Shown: piece after piece, positions 48,919 through 61,000 of the stretch
Layout: the number at the start of each line of letters is the position of its first letter
Numbering within the stretch: the first letter of the stretch is position 1
DNA from: Verpa conica
Taxonomy: Eukaryota; Ascomycota; Pezizomycetes; Pezizales; Morchellaceae
DNA length: 64,000 nucleotides
Assembly (NCBI GenBank): GCA_033030425.1
Contig: JAUFSD010000003.1
Location: forward strand, 2,108,001 to 2,172,000
Direction of reading: 5' to 3'
The notes under the pieces: model-generated
What the model saw: the letters and a program-made list of their open reading frames with translations, nothing else
What the model was told of the DNA's origin: nothing
The model's database searches: none
Program-made: the position numbers and the translations under genes

Positions 48919-50477
48919 ACGGCAATCTACATACACAAGCCAACGACAATAGGAGCATTTTTTTTCGAAAAGTTGTATCTTTCTCTATGCCTTGCTGTCT
49001 CGGTGGTCTTTTTTTATTCTATTTTAACAAATCGAAAAGCATGCGGGTTTTTCTTTTCTTATATCAACCATTGATTACTTTGAGTAACCTATCGATAGTG
49101 TCAAACAAAATAAGGGTTTCTGTGTGTTAGGAATTCTTCTCTTGATATAGTGGCTCTGGATTTAGACTAGATAGAACTAGGGCCTTGGTATTGAAGTTGG
49201 CTGAGACATCTTGGTAAGACAACAGATACGTCTGCGGTATTTATTCGGGAACAAATAAACCCACCTATATCAGTCTATAACTGCCTACTTTGGCAGAGCG
49301 TTTGCTCCTTCCTAGAACCTACCATAGACATCTTGTGAAGGTAAATATTAGGTATCTAAACATCCCAAGATATTATTTAAAGTCACTAGTGGGTGATAAT
49401 CCTAAAGACTTTTATCAGAGGTTCGCAAGATTATCAGATATATGAAATATAGAGCTAAGTATTATGAGGGTTACACGTAATTACAGATTACGGGAAGGGG
49501 CTATTGTAGGCGGGTATGAAAGATGATATAACAAGTACTCGGCAAATAGTACCGTGGGTAGTTGCGGGCAACTACGGGACCCGGTAACAGAGAGGTATAA
49601 GCGTAGCTATCCGCCTACCAGGGTCTCTAGAAGTAGTTAGAGAACTCACTTCTCTCGGAATAGCTTTGTTTTGTGGCCTGGTTTATGAAGCCATCAATCT
49701 CTCCATTTTCCGAACCGGGAGGATTCCTGCCTTTAGAACGGGTTCGAAATCTAAGGAAGCAGGCTCAGCCGTATAGAAAAGCGCTCGGATATTTTTTATT
49801 CCTAATATTATACCCGCATATGTGCCCTCTATATAGTTTAAAAACCTCCTGTCGTATGTTTTTCCGCCCCCTAAGCTACCGTATGCTTAACGGTCACGCC
49901 CGGTCACTCGTTTACCCAGTCTTGGCAACTGTAGAATCAGTCCACTGGTATTTATGTACATGTAGAGCAGGCCAGGCAGGCCATGACAACAAATACTCTC
50001 GGTAAATCAGCCGATCAGTGCATAGCCTTTTAATATATAGAGAGTGCATCTACAGGCTTGCGCGCATTACCGAGCCTTTTTTCTGTTTTATTTTACCAGT
50101 GGATGTGCAATTTACCGTTGTAGTTAACCTTATTATTAACAAGGGTTGGTTATAGAGTACGCGTGTGCATGCAATATATTGATGTTTGAGGGAAGTGGGT
50201 TAATTATTTATTATGTGTGTCTTTTTCCCCCACCCTTAATACCACCCCCTCCCACCACCCTATCGGTTCTCGGGGTGATGGAGGGTATATTAGTAGGGGC
50301 TTGTGGCCACGTTTTAAAAGAAAGAGTACCTATAAGTGATTTTTTTTGTCACTTGGTTATTAAAAGAGGTGTTTCTTTTTTATTTTTATTTTTTGAAAGG
50401 CTAGCTATATAGCTGTTTATCGATAACCTATTTTATTTTATTTCTCCGTCCACAGTCCACAATTATTCAACGTTGCA
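48919..50477. other. Intergenic spacer, possible decayed retroelement sequence
   Basis: The 1.56 kb follows the pyrophosphorylase gene. At 49391-49520 one frame reads GDNPKDFYQRFARLSD before a TGA, resembling a Gag-like helix of LTR elements, but it is too short to be certain. Other frames (49673-50005, 50146-50412) have no family features. A near-palindrome of TAGGCGGGTA/TATCCGCCTA spans about 49508-49618. Confidence 0.35.
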
Positions 50478-50720
50478 ATGATTCACCCAAAGATTCAATC
50501 GTTTAGACAGCTCCGAAGGCTCTCGAGTGTGAGGCCTGGTACTTCAATGGGGTCACCGAGAGTGATTGTAATGTATAGTTATTTGGTTGTGGGTTCTTCC
50601 ATACCTGTTTTTTGAGTGATCGTGGCTGACGTTGTTGTGTAGGCTGGTTTCACACTCCCGTTTGCGGTACCTGCCGCTCGGCGACGGTCTAGTATTCAAA
50701 GGTACGCTACTACGTCCTAG
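50478..50720 (+). CDS. Possible small basic protein, 55 residues
   Basis: Two exons (50478-50567 and 50643-50720) separated by a 75-bp intron (donor GTAATG, CTGAC-like branch, acceptor TAG) would encode a 55-residue protein rich in Arg with no acidic residues, ending RRRSSIQRYATTS. The composition resembles a mitochondrial targeting sequence. A further exon after a GTACGC donor at about 50701 is also possible and would extend it. No family recognised; the call rests on splice signals and composition only. Confidence 0.35.
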
Positions 50721-51085
50721 CCACAAGTGTACCTTTTTTATTATTACTAATGGTGGGGGGCATAGTAATACTAGTAATATAGCCAAAGAAGAATTGAGTC
50801 TATATCATTGCTGCCGGTAGTTGTTTCAATGCTCGAGGGATTGGAGTTCTTAAGTGAAGGGGGGAGGTTAAAAAAATCTAGTTGGATCAAATTGTGCTTT
50901 TCTGTGGTTTTTTTGTATGTTTACATGGCGTTTATTCGGAGCGGAGAATTCAATTATTTCTTTAAGGAAAAAAGATAATTCTAAGTTGACTTTTGTCGAA
51001 TGCTGCTGTTGGTCGTTTATATACACCCCACCTTGACCATAACTGAAAGAATAGAAGAAAACACAAACTCCCCTCAAAACTAGTG

Positions 51086-51569
51086 CTAACTAAACCGGTC
51101 CCCTCGTTTACTCCTGTAAGTACCACTAGCTTCATACTTACTCTTCTCCTCTATCATCTGCTGCTCTGTCTGTGGTGCATGCCGTGTCGGTGCCGGATCA
51201 TTAGAGTATTCTCTCGATGGGGAGCCGGCGGGGTCATTCTCGATGAAAGCTTCGTTATCTATAAGCCCGAGTTAGAAAAAAGTATATATAATAACCACAA
51301 CTTTGTTGACCCCCGGCCAGCGTCATTTATGGAGTAATAGACTCCTGGGTTTGGTGTACTCTAGTACATGGGTAAACTAACATTGCTGCTGTTGAAGCCT
51401 CTTCAAATGTTTCTCTCTCCGGTCGGCATTAATCTGTTTCTTCGCAAAGTAGTATGCACCGCCGCCTGCAACAATGAGGGAGCCCCATCCGACCCTAACA
51501 AAGCGGGTAATGTCAGTCGTTATAGTCGTTGTCTGTCTTTTGGTGGGAGTAGTACCAGAAGGATTTAAC
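51086..51569 (-). CDS. Small mitochondrial-type single-pass protein (DUF4748-like), 5' end unresolved
   Basis: Two exons are secure: 51569-51382 and 51258-51086, split by a 123-bp intron (donor GTTAGT, acceptor TAG). They encode the block TRFVRVGWGSLIVAGGG followed by AYYFAKKQINADRR, an acidic middle and KYEASGTYRSKRGDRFS at the stop. I recall this arrangement from a conserved small fungal protein family (about 100-130 residues) with one membrane helix (GSLIVAGGGAYYFA) and a probable mitochondrial inner-membrane location. The acceptor at 51570 has a good CTAAC branch site, so a first exon carrying the ATG must lie upstream, but no ATG-bearing exon of the right phase is convincing. Function is unknown. 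Confidence 0.7.
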
Positions 51570-52127
51570 CTAGGTGATTTGTTAGTGGAATAAATAAACT
51601 TTTAGTATTGTGGAAAACTTGCAGTGTTCATGATTGTATTATTTTGTGTATATCTCTATAGATTAGGAATTGAGGGTTTAGGAGCTTGGAAGCTGATACT
51701 TGCGAGTGTAGGATGAGTTTTGATGGTGAGGTCAGACCACCCTCTTGTGGCTTGGCGGGTAGTTCTTGGTTAGTCCATGTGTGCCCATCTGGTGCCATGG
51801 AGTGTTTGCAGGAACCAAACAAATGGCCTTGCGATTGAATCTTCCTGAGCCAGAGGCTGTTCTAGTGGTTTATCCTCTGTTCTCTTCATTTAGGATTCCA
51901 CCAAACTGCCTGCGGTTCGAGTCACTCTCGTGGTGAGTCATTGCCGTGACTCATGTATGTATTTCCAATACTCATGGCCATCACCTTCTCTCACTCACCC
52001 AACTGAGCCTCAATCCCCTGGGCGCCAAGGAACACTCATGAAATGGAGCTTGAAACCTCCAACATCCTCCATTACCCATCATCATCACTCCCCCCACTGA
52101 GGACCTTCACCGTCCATTCACTCCACC
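51570..52127. other. Divergent region upstream of ssl2
   Basis: The region should contain the missing first exon of the small mitochondrial-type gene (-) and the ssl2 promoter (+). A frame at 51628-51822 (-) is open but gives no family feature and no in-phase splice to the next exon. The sequence before 52128 is CT- and CA-rich, consistent with a leader. Confidence 0.4.
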
Positions 52128-54768
52128 ATGCCTGTCAAACGTAAAGGTCCCGTCACAGGCTTCGCAGGTATGTAATTACCGCCTCATTATCCCATCAGAA
52201 GCTAACTAACGCCACAGGTCCCTCTGCCGCCGCTGCAAGCTCGAAGCGTACGAAACCTGCAGCTCCAGTCGACGATTACAGCTCTGACGACTACTCCACG
52301 GACTCTGACAGCGATGTGGAGGATATTGTACCGGTAGAGGGGGCAGTACGGATGAAGAAAGCACTCGACAGTCCGTCCCTCTCTGTGTACAGCATTTTGG
52401 GCACAGCTAACACACCCTAGAGGCAACTGTGAGTGCAGTCGTGAACCGCTTCTCCCTCGAGGCCCCCGCAGCTGCCCCGGCCATCCGTACGCGCGACTCT
52501 GTATCTCACCTCTTCAATAAACATGACTTTGCCTACCTCGCTATGAAACCGGATCACGCGTCCCGCCCTCTCTGGATCAACCCTGAGAACGGTATCATAG
52601 TCCTCGAATCTTTCTCTCCACTCGCAGCAAAGGCTCAAGACTTCCTCACTACCATTGCGGAGCCAATGAGTCGTCCGACGTTCCTTCACGAATACAAACT
52701 CACCCCGCACTCCCTCTATGCTGCAGTATCGGTGGGGTTGGACCCAAGAGACATCATATCCGTAATAGACCGCTTCAGCAAGATCCCTGTACCGGAGAAA
52801 ATCATCAAATTCATTACAAACTGCACGGGTTCCTACGGAAAGGTGAAACTAGTGCTTAAGGATAATCGCTACTTTGTTGAATCCAACGACCCCGCAATGC
52901 TACAGAAGCTCCTGCAGGACCCCATCATCGGTCCTGCGAGAATCCAAGGCGAGGCAGGGACGGGTGTTATTAAAGAGTCGGCGCCGAAAATGGGTGCGCT
53001 TGTTATCCCGGGCACCAAGAACGCTGCTGGAACTGCGCAGCTGGGCGCCGATGCGGTCAAGAATGCATCTGCGGAAGATGTCTTTGCATCCGTTACTGGC
53101 CTGGGCGATAATGAGAAGGATGATGAGGACGAGGATGAGGATGCTGTGCACAGCTTTGAGATACCGTCAGGAGAAGTTGAAAAGGTGCAAAAGCAGTGTT
53201 TAGATCTCGGATACCCTGTGCTTGAGGAATACGATTTCCGTAATGATAGGAAGAACCACAACCTCGAAATCGATCTGAAACCCCAAGCCCAGATTCGATC
53301 TTATCAGGAGAAGAGTCTTTCAAAGATGTTTGGAAATGGTCGTGCTAAAAGTGGTATTATTGTTCTGCCATGTGGTGCCGGAAAGACACTTGTCGGTATC
53401 ACGGCGGCTTGCACAATTAAAAAGTCTGTCGTCGTCCTTGCGACGAGTTCTATGAGCGTTGTCCAGTGGCGTCAAGAGTTCATCAAGTGGTCCAACATCA
53501 ACCCTGAGCAGATTGCAATCTTCACATCTGATAACAAGGATAAATTCCGCGGTGACGCTGGAATTATTGTGAGCACGTACTCTATGGTCACCAACGGGCG
53601 TAACCGTTCCCACGACTCAAAGAAAATGATGGATTTCCTACAAAGCCGGGAGTGGGGACTGCTGATCTTGGACGAAGTCCACGTCGTCCCCGCCTCCATC
53701 TTCCGACAAGTAGTCACATCTATAGCCACTCACTCAAAACTAGGACTCACAGCAACACTACTGAGAGAAGACGATAAGATTACCGATCTCAACTTCCTCA
53801 TCGGGCCTAAGCTCTATGAAGCAAATTGGATGGAGCTTGCGGACCAGGGTCATATCGCGAAAGTCCAATGCGCCGAAGTCTGGTGTCCTATGACACCAGA
53901 ATTCTACAGCGAATACCTCCGCGAACCGGACCAGCGGAAGAAGGTCCTCCACTATATCATGAACCCGCGGAAGTTCCAGGCTGCACAGTTCCTAATCGAC
54001 TACCACGAGAAGCGCGGCGATAAGATTATCGTTTTCTCGGATAACGTATACGCTCTCAAAGCATACGCACTGAAGCTCCAGAAAGCTTTCATTTTTGGTG
54101 AAACACCGCAATCAGAGCGTCTGAAGATTCTAGCAAATTTCCAGTTTAACGATAAGGTGAACACAATCTTTCTATCTAAAATTGGGGACACATCACTCGA
54201 TCTCCCAGAAGCAACATGCCTTATCCAGATTTCATCCCATTACGGTTCTCGTCGTCAGGAGGCACAACGTCTTGGAAGGATTCTTCGAGCGAAGAGGAGG
54301 AACGATGAAGGTTTCAACGCATTCTTTTACAGTTTGGTGAGTAAAGATACACAGGAGATGTTTTACTCGTCAAAGCGCCAGGCATTCTTGGTGGATCAAG
54401 GATACGCGTTCAAGGTCATTACCCATCTCAGCGGTATTGAGAACCTTCCTGGATTAGCGTATTCTACGCTTTCTGAGCGTAAGGAGCTTCTAGCGGAGGT
54501 TATGCTGCAGAATAGTGATGCGGGTCAGGAGGAGAATGATGATTTCGATGGTGCAAAGAATCTTTCATATAATGCAAACATGAAGCGGAAGGGTGCAAAG
54601 TATAAAAGGACGATGGGGAAACTATCTGGTATATCCGGTGGAGATGGTATGGCTTATGTGGAGTATAATAAGAAGCAACAAATGCCGAAGCAGAGTCATC
54701 AATTCTTCAAGAAGATGCAGAGAGAGAATGAGAAGAAGAAGAAGGAGCAGAAGGAGCTGTTGAAATAA
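52128..54768 (+). CDS. ssl2: TFIIH helicase/translocase subunit XPB (Ssl2/Rad25)
   Basis: Three exons (52128-52167, 52218-52370, 52421-54768) join to 846 residues, very close to yeast Ssl2 (843). The protein is the 3'-5' DNA translocase of TFIIH that opens promoters and acts in nucleotide-excision repair. Residues about 85-300 form the N-terminal damage-recognition-type domain ([20 protein letters not shown]). Walker A is [11 protein letters not shown] near 378-388, the DEVH box lies near 480, the RED motif is LREDDKITD, and motif VI is [11 protein letters not shown] near 680. The C-terminus is Lys-rich. Both introns are 50 bp, and the second donor (GTCCGT) departs from consensus. A short acidic segment ([10 protein letters not shown]) lies about residue 300. 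Very confident family assignment. Confidence 0.96.
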
Positions 54769-56071
54769 TGTATGATAGGGGGGTAGATGGAGGTAAAAAG
54801 CTGGTTTGGCTCCGTGTTTATGATTTTCTTTCTTTGGGATGGGGTTGGGTTGGAATTTCTTTCTCTTGTATTTCTGCTTTCTTTCACTGGGACGTTCTTG
54901 TTTTATTTTGCTTGTTAGAATTGCTAGCGGTTATGAGGAGCTAAATTGTATGACTAGATGTATGGCTGAACAAGATGGGTAGAATCTTTCGATATATACT
55001 GTACTAGCATGAGTGGGGATGACCATGGCGCCTTCGCTACTATGATTGGATATTTCGACTTCTCTAGAAGGTCTCCTTAACCCCTTGGCTCATATCACTG
55101 CCATCCATCGTAATCATTATCGAGTCTTAGCACAGTATTGCAGTAGCCCTTATAATATCTGGTTCCCACGGTCGAAATAACCTTGTGGGGCAGCATAAGC
55201 GCTACAAATTGTTACCTTGTTATAGATGGTCTTCACATACTATAGAAATAATAGATACAGACCAGTAATTTCCCCAAGGCTTATACTAGTGCGAAAATAA
55301 AGTCTATTCGGTTCGGTACATGGCGATGCAACCACCAACCTCACAACTAAACCTCACAGCAACTAATTTTAGGATGAAATTAGAGCTACAAAGCTTCAGA
55401 AGACTATATTAGAATTTATGTATATGAATAGGGATAAGGGGAATTTTTTGCTATTGACATTTTCATTGGGGTAGACTTTGTTGCTTGTACCAAACCGAAC
55501 AGACTATTTTTGCACTAGTAGGTGCCAACGAGCCAAAGTTTCTAGATACTTCATGTCTAGCCGTTGACTTTTGAAGTATCGTATAGTTAAAAATAGACCT
55601 AGGGACCATCCACAAAGAGCAGTACTACTATAATTGTACATATAGGTTACACCTTTTATTCTTATTTAATTTATTGAACATATATGAGGCTAGAACCTTG
55701 ACTTAGTCATCATTTCATAAGTAACAATTGGAGGCATGTGTAGAATTACACGATTTATTCTCACGGCCAGCGCAGATAATAGCGTAATTTCTCGATATCG
55801 GTGATTAGAAATCCCTAAAATCATTATGAATATGAAGTAATGGCTACTCTAGGAGATATGAGTCACAATACATGAGCTGTAGTTTGGCAGAACAGACCAT
55901 GGATTTCATACATAGGTTATTAGCAACACAATTTTAGCTATGATAAGTCAGTATACTAAACTCCTAATAGAAGTTATTGTAAATACAGTATCTCTTCTAG
56001 CCCAATCTATGTAATCAATCCAAAAATGGGACAGGAATATAAAACTAAAACCAAATGCTTTCCCAATTTTA
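54769..56071. other. Intergenic spacer containing a MITE
   Basis: This 1.3-kb region lies between the 3' ends of ssl2 (+) and the phosphatase gene (-). A miniature inverted-repeat element occupies about 55284-55521. Outside it there is no coding potential of note. Confidence 0.55.
55284..55521. mobile_element. MITE with ~35-bp terminal inverted repeats (Tc1/mariner-like, non-autonomous)
   Basis: The left end (55284-55319) reads TACTAGTGCGAAAATAAAG and then TCTATTCGGTTCGGTAC; the right end (55487-55520), read in reverse complement, gives TACTAGTGCAAAAATAG and then TCTGTTCGGTTTGGTAC. The two differ at a few positions and by two extra bases on the left. The internal part (about 165 bp) has no coding frame. 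The ends are compatible with a TA target duplication (TA-CTAGTGC...GCACTAG-TA), as in the Tc1/mariner/pogo group. The element has clearly diverged and is probably inactive. Confidence 0.8.
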
Positions 56072-56871
56072 TTATTTCCCGACCTGCTCGAACTCCATCT
56101 GCTCTGTCTTTCCGAGGGGGTGCTCTGTCCTTCTCCCTTTAGACTCCTCTGTCTCGATAATAGTCGCATTATCGCCCTCCTCTTCAGCAAACGTGTAGGA
56201 GCGAAACTCTGTATTGCTCCAACCAGTACCGGGGAAAGCACCATCACCAACCCAGTCTTCGGTTAGGTAATGTAAGAACTACAATTGAATGTTAGAAGTA
56301 CAAGATGCAGAGTGGGCAGCATGGTAACTTACAGCACCGTGGAGAATGACGACGATGTGGCCTTCGTTCCGTGATTTGAGCCAGTTACGAGCGACCCTGG
56401 CACGTTCGCGGAGAGCTGGAGGCTCTGGAGCCCATTTTCCTTTCTATGATTCGACATATATTAGCACTTTGTTGGGCTATGCGTGCACGTCAGAGTACAA
56501 ACTTTTGAATTCCAGTCATCCGTCAGCCTTCCGAAATCCAATCCCTTGAATAGAGGATCACTCTCCAACACATCTCTAGAGCTTCCAGTATCACAGGGCA
56601 GACTTGAGCACTCCTGGAACTCTGGGATAATCTCGATCTTGAGGCCGCTCTTAACCTGCGGCGCGAAGCCGATGAGTGTTGTTTGTAGTGTCCGTTTCAG
56701 TGGCGATGAAACAAGAACATCTATAGTCGGTTCTTTAGGGAAGCGTTCAGGGAGGCCTTGACATTGCTCTTCTCCGAGTGGGGTTAGGTATGTATCGGGG
56801 AGGTGGTGTCTGCAGTCGATATTGTGGTAAGCTTGGCCGTGACGGACGAGGGTGATGAGCTTGGGGGCCAC
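56072..56871 (-). CDS. Histidine-phosphatase (phosphoglycerate-mutase-like) superfamily protein
   Basis: Three exons (56871-56503, 56443-56333, 56278-56072) join to 228 residues through introns of 59 and 54 bp (donors GTTTGT and GTAAGT). The catalytic RHG motif is at the start (LITLVRHGQAYHN, with the phospho-accepting His), the second Arg is in SSPLKRTLQTT, and the second catalytic His is in HIVVILHGAFLHYL. This is the branch-1 histidine phosphatase fold; relatives dephosphorylate small metabolites or act as mutases. The C-terminus is polar and acidic. No signal peptide, so it is probably cytosolic. The substrate is not indicated. Confidence 0.9.
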
Positions 56872-58039
56872 TGGGAGGAGTTGTTAGTAGGTACTTTCTT
56901 AAGATGGTGGTGGCTTACTAGTAGCTGATATCTTGTAGGATAATGAAGGCTCTGATGAGGTATATACTTATTAGGAGCAATTGAGTTGTAGATGGTGAAG
57001 GTGGTGTTTTATAGTTATGATTAATACCCCACCAGGTGTTACCGGCCTAGCCCGGGTGACTCCTCAAGCGGCCCACTGTTGTCCGGATATGCATCAGCCA
57101 CGGTGGCATGCAACTACAAAAGCCCAATTGAAAGAGTCTCTTAAACTGTCTCAGGTGGATCCCAGCGAGCGGCAAATTTGTTATCCAGTATAAGAAGCCT
57201 CCCCCCTAGTAGCATGTATGTCAGAGAAAATCCATAGGTCTTCCAAATGCTTTTGTGGCAGCATTTTTAGTGAAAAGCTGTAGCTTAAATTGCTTCAAAT
57301 ATTTCCAAGCCATTGACCCTCTTAAGAATTGGAGTCTAAATCGTTTGTTTTAAGAAATTACGCAGCTCACGAATTAAACCCACCTATGTCATAAATTTTC
57401 ACGGGCATTTAGGGGATTTTGTTGATTCCCTTCAAGGACTTTATACCGCAGCACAATCTTACCCTATTTTTACCCATCATACATATATATTCTTAGTTAT
57501 ATATTAAAGTACCTCTAAAGCCCACTAGGTATGTCAAAAGCAGAAAATTGTATAGACCACATTTCCCACCTAGCACCATAGCTAATTATACAATATTGCG
57601 AAATCGACATCGAGTGCTTGACTGAAAAAAAAAGCTTCATACAATATTGAGCTCTAAGCTTGCCAGGTAGTAACCTAATATTTTAATGAAGATGGCTACA
57701 AATCACAACCCTAGATCCCAAAATCACCTTGGATACTTCCAGGATTTTCAAAGGCCCAAATAATGGTCATCTCACTATAAATACATAGTAAGTTCTCATA
57801 AGACACCCAGAAACACCACCCGATGCCTACCATGAACAAAGTAAAATGAACACAAAACTCCGATACCGCCGCCATACCACCACGGTTTTGCTTTTGCCCG
57901 AAAACAAACCCCCCAACAAATTTATAACGTGTATAAGGAAAGACTGTTACAGAAAAACACGGTGCAGTGCCACGCGTATGTAAGCAATGATGTGACAAAA
58001 GAAACATACTCTTCTCGCAATTCTTCCCTAAATGCATAA
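56872..58039. other. Intergenic spacer, 1.2 kb
   Basis: The left end holds the promoter of the phosphatase gene; the right end is the 3' flank of the HECT ligase. The frame at 57711-58037 (-) lies just beyond the HECT stop and shows no family feature; it is probably untranslated. No other structure is seen. Confidence 0.5.
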
Positions 58040-61000
58040 TTATGGAACTCCAAATCCTTTCCCGTTTTCCAAAGCCAATTTAAGCTTCTCCTTCAACTTT
58101 TTCCGACTACTATATTCTGGTAACAGTAATCTCCCAAAGCACGTTAAACTTGTTGGAACTCTCTTCATCACCCAAAACTGTCAGTCTCGATCTCATCTAA
58201 GTGTAAGAATAGGTTTAGCAAAACTTACATCACTATCAGGCCCATTCCTCTGAATAACAAACATGATACTCCGAATGCCATTGACAGGGACCCTATCGCT
58301 TGCCGTGACAAACTCCAACAATTGTCTCTTTTTCGCACTATTGAAGCTTTTAACAATACTCCAGAAATCCCTAATAGTCTTGTGTTCGGGCCCGTAGCCG
58401 TCGTCATATCGTGCTGTCTTCTCAAGCCCCTCGACATCTATTTCCTGAATACCTTCGACTAAACTTTGCAGTGATTCAGGTGTGAAAAGCTATAATTTCC
58501 ATGTCAGTTAATTTGATCGAGACAGGATATAAAAAGACCCCCTTACACTCAGCGCCTTATTATCAAGTACAGCAAGGAAACCCCTCTCAAATGCTTGATA
58601 TTGGCGACGAATTGACCTATCTGTGAGCCAAGATATGTAGTCTCTCACGTACTGCTCCCGGTTCTCGTTTGTCACAAATTCTGCTTCTCCTCCGAGATCT
58701 TCAAGCTCTTCCCAGTCCTCACTAGTATTAGAGACTAGGCTTTCTGGGCTTTCCAATTTATCTTTGTTCCCACAGGTGTCCGATATTTGTGTTTCGCCCG
58801 ACAACTCTTCTTTCTCATCTCTATCTTCTCCCACGGTTCCTTCTACTTGTGGCTCCGCCTTAGACTCCCTCGACTCTTCATCGTTGCATTTGGGTTCCTC
58901 CGCCGTCACTAAAGATTGCACCGCTGCACTAGCCCTGGAAGACTCTCCACCTTCAGCTCCAACCTCACTACTCTCGCTATTATCCTCACCTTCGTTCGTC
59001 TTTTCAGGCCCAGAAACGTCCTTGCTCTCCCTCCTAGACTCAGCCTCCTCTACATCCTCCCACGCACCACTCTCTTCTCCCGGCCATTCCGTAAAAGTAA
59101 CCTCATAACCCCTTTGCCTCATCGGCTCTGGACTTTCCGCCCTATCGAGTACTTCCAAAACCTCATTCAGTCCGCCCAACCATGGATCTCTTTCATCAGG
59201 CGTCGGTGCAGGAAGCCAATTCTGCAGATCTAGCAACCCCTCAACTGCATCTGGCTCTGGTTTTTTTTCCACTCTCTTTTCCTTATTCTGTTTCTTCGTA
59301 GCAGGAGGCTTGGAAATCTTTTCTTCGAGAAAATCTAGGCCGTTTTGTTTTGCTTTAATCATATCGATGCTTTTAACCCTTCCAAACGACTCGAACGAGA
59401 ATTCGTAGGTTCGGAGGAACACATCCGCCACATCACCTTGGTCCCATTCCAGAAGTTCTTTAAGGCCACTAGCGAGGCCCCCCCAGCCGTCTTTAATGTC
59501 TTCCAAAGAGCACGCCTCCATTCCAAGAAGTTTCTTATACAGAACCTTCGGGAATGTAACTGGTAATGTAACACCATTATAAACCGCCAATCCAATAAGT
59601 AGCCCCAATAGCTCGAATTTATGAACTGGTTCGACTGGGCATACGCTGAACCAGCTCATTCTACTCCTTTCGTCCGTCGTAAACATACCATAATCTGGCC
59701 TCAGAGCCTCCCTCAACGCGATGATGAAGAACTCCTGCTGTACACCCCCATGGTCAACTCCCTCCTCGCCATTTACAAAGCGGACTTTGAGGGGTCGCTG
59801 CAGCTCTCGAAGTTCACGTCGGAAGACCTGGTTGAGAGCATCTTCAAGAACAGTTTCACGGTTGACCTCAACGAGAAGGTAAGTGCTTAGGGCGATACCC
59901 ATTCTTCGCCCCAGTATTTCATCAGATGGATCTAGAAGAGATGTGTTCATTGACATCTGATGCGTCAGGCGTGCCATTGTCATGGACTTCTCATAGGCTT
60001 TCGACATGTGAGAGAGGTTTACCGCACGGAAATAGGTCACAAGTGCGTGCGGGGAGAAGATGAAAGGGTAATCGAGAAAATGCACGATCTTTGGATCCGG
60101 AGTAGCATTGAACCATTCGACAGGCATATCCTTGGCATCATAACGATCTGAAAGGACCGGAGTATGGAAATGTTCTGGTTCTAGCCCGTAGGATTTATGG
60201 TCGTCGTCTATTTCCCCATTATGAGTAAAGCATACACAGGTAAGACCGAGTGATTTTAACTTACGAAGGATGCTCAACAGTACCAGACACGATGCCACTA
60301 CACTCCCTCTTTTCACCTCTTCCTGACCATCCCACTCTTTCAGCATCACAGCCCGGCACCATTCCAACGTACACACGGCCAACCCCCAACCCCCTCTTCC
60401 TCTATCCACACCTTTAGCCAATTCTTCACCAAGCTCCTGCAATACTACTTTCCGCCTTTGTTCTTCTTGTATCCTTCCACACTTCCTAAAATACCCCTTC
60501 AGCCAACCGACGACCCCATCATTGCATACAACTCGATATGCAACCGCCCGAACCACCCTCCGCATCAACCGTTCTGCCATCTCATTCTCAAACCCAATCT
60601 CACTGATAACCCCAGCCTCACTAACCCTCCCACTCCCCCTCAACTTTCTTGTAGCCTCCCACTCCTCCGGACTACCTTTAGGAAGCGTAGCTGCGAGAAC
60701 GTGCAATGCTAATAGTATCAACCTCGCCACATCTTTATCCTTCAGTCCTTGGCCAGGTCGGTCAAATGCCACTTCTAACCCCATCCACAAACTCCGCATA
60801 ATCATGTTTTCCCATTCGCTATTTATCATAAGCCCCCTTAATGATTCATCAACTCTCTCTAAATCCAAATTAATCCCTTCCGGTCCTCCTCTAGTGACAA
60901 ATGATTTCAATAAGGCCTCTGGAGTACTAAAAACGTAAAATAGACTTTGCTTTATGAACAAGGACACGTCTACTCTATTTGTGAGATCCCCACTATACAT

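Noticed and set aside
51855..51935. tRNA-like stretch with a TTCTAGTGG A-box-like and GGTTCGAGTC B-box-like motif
   Set aside because: Neither the acceptor nor the T stem pairs; no cloverleaf can be drawn.
57711..58037. 108-codon frame (-) just beyond the HECT gene stop
   Set aside because: Lies directly in the presumed 3' UTR, no motif, and no reason for a separate gene.
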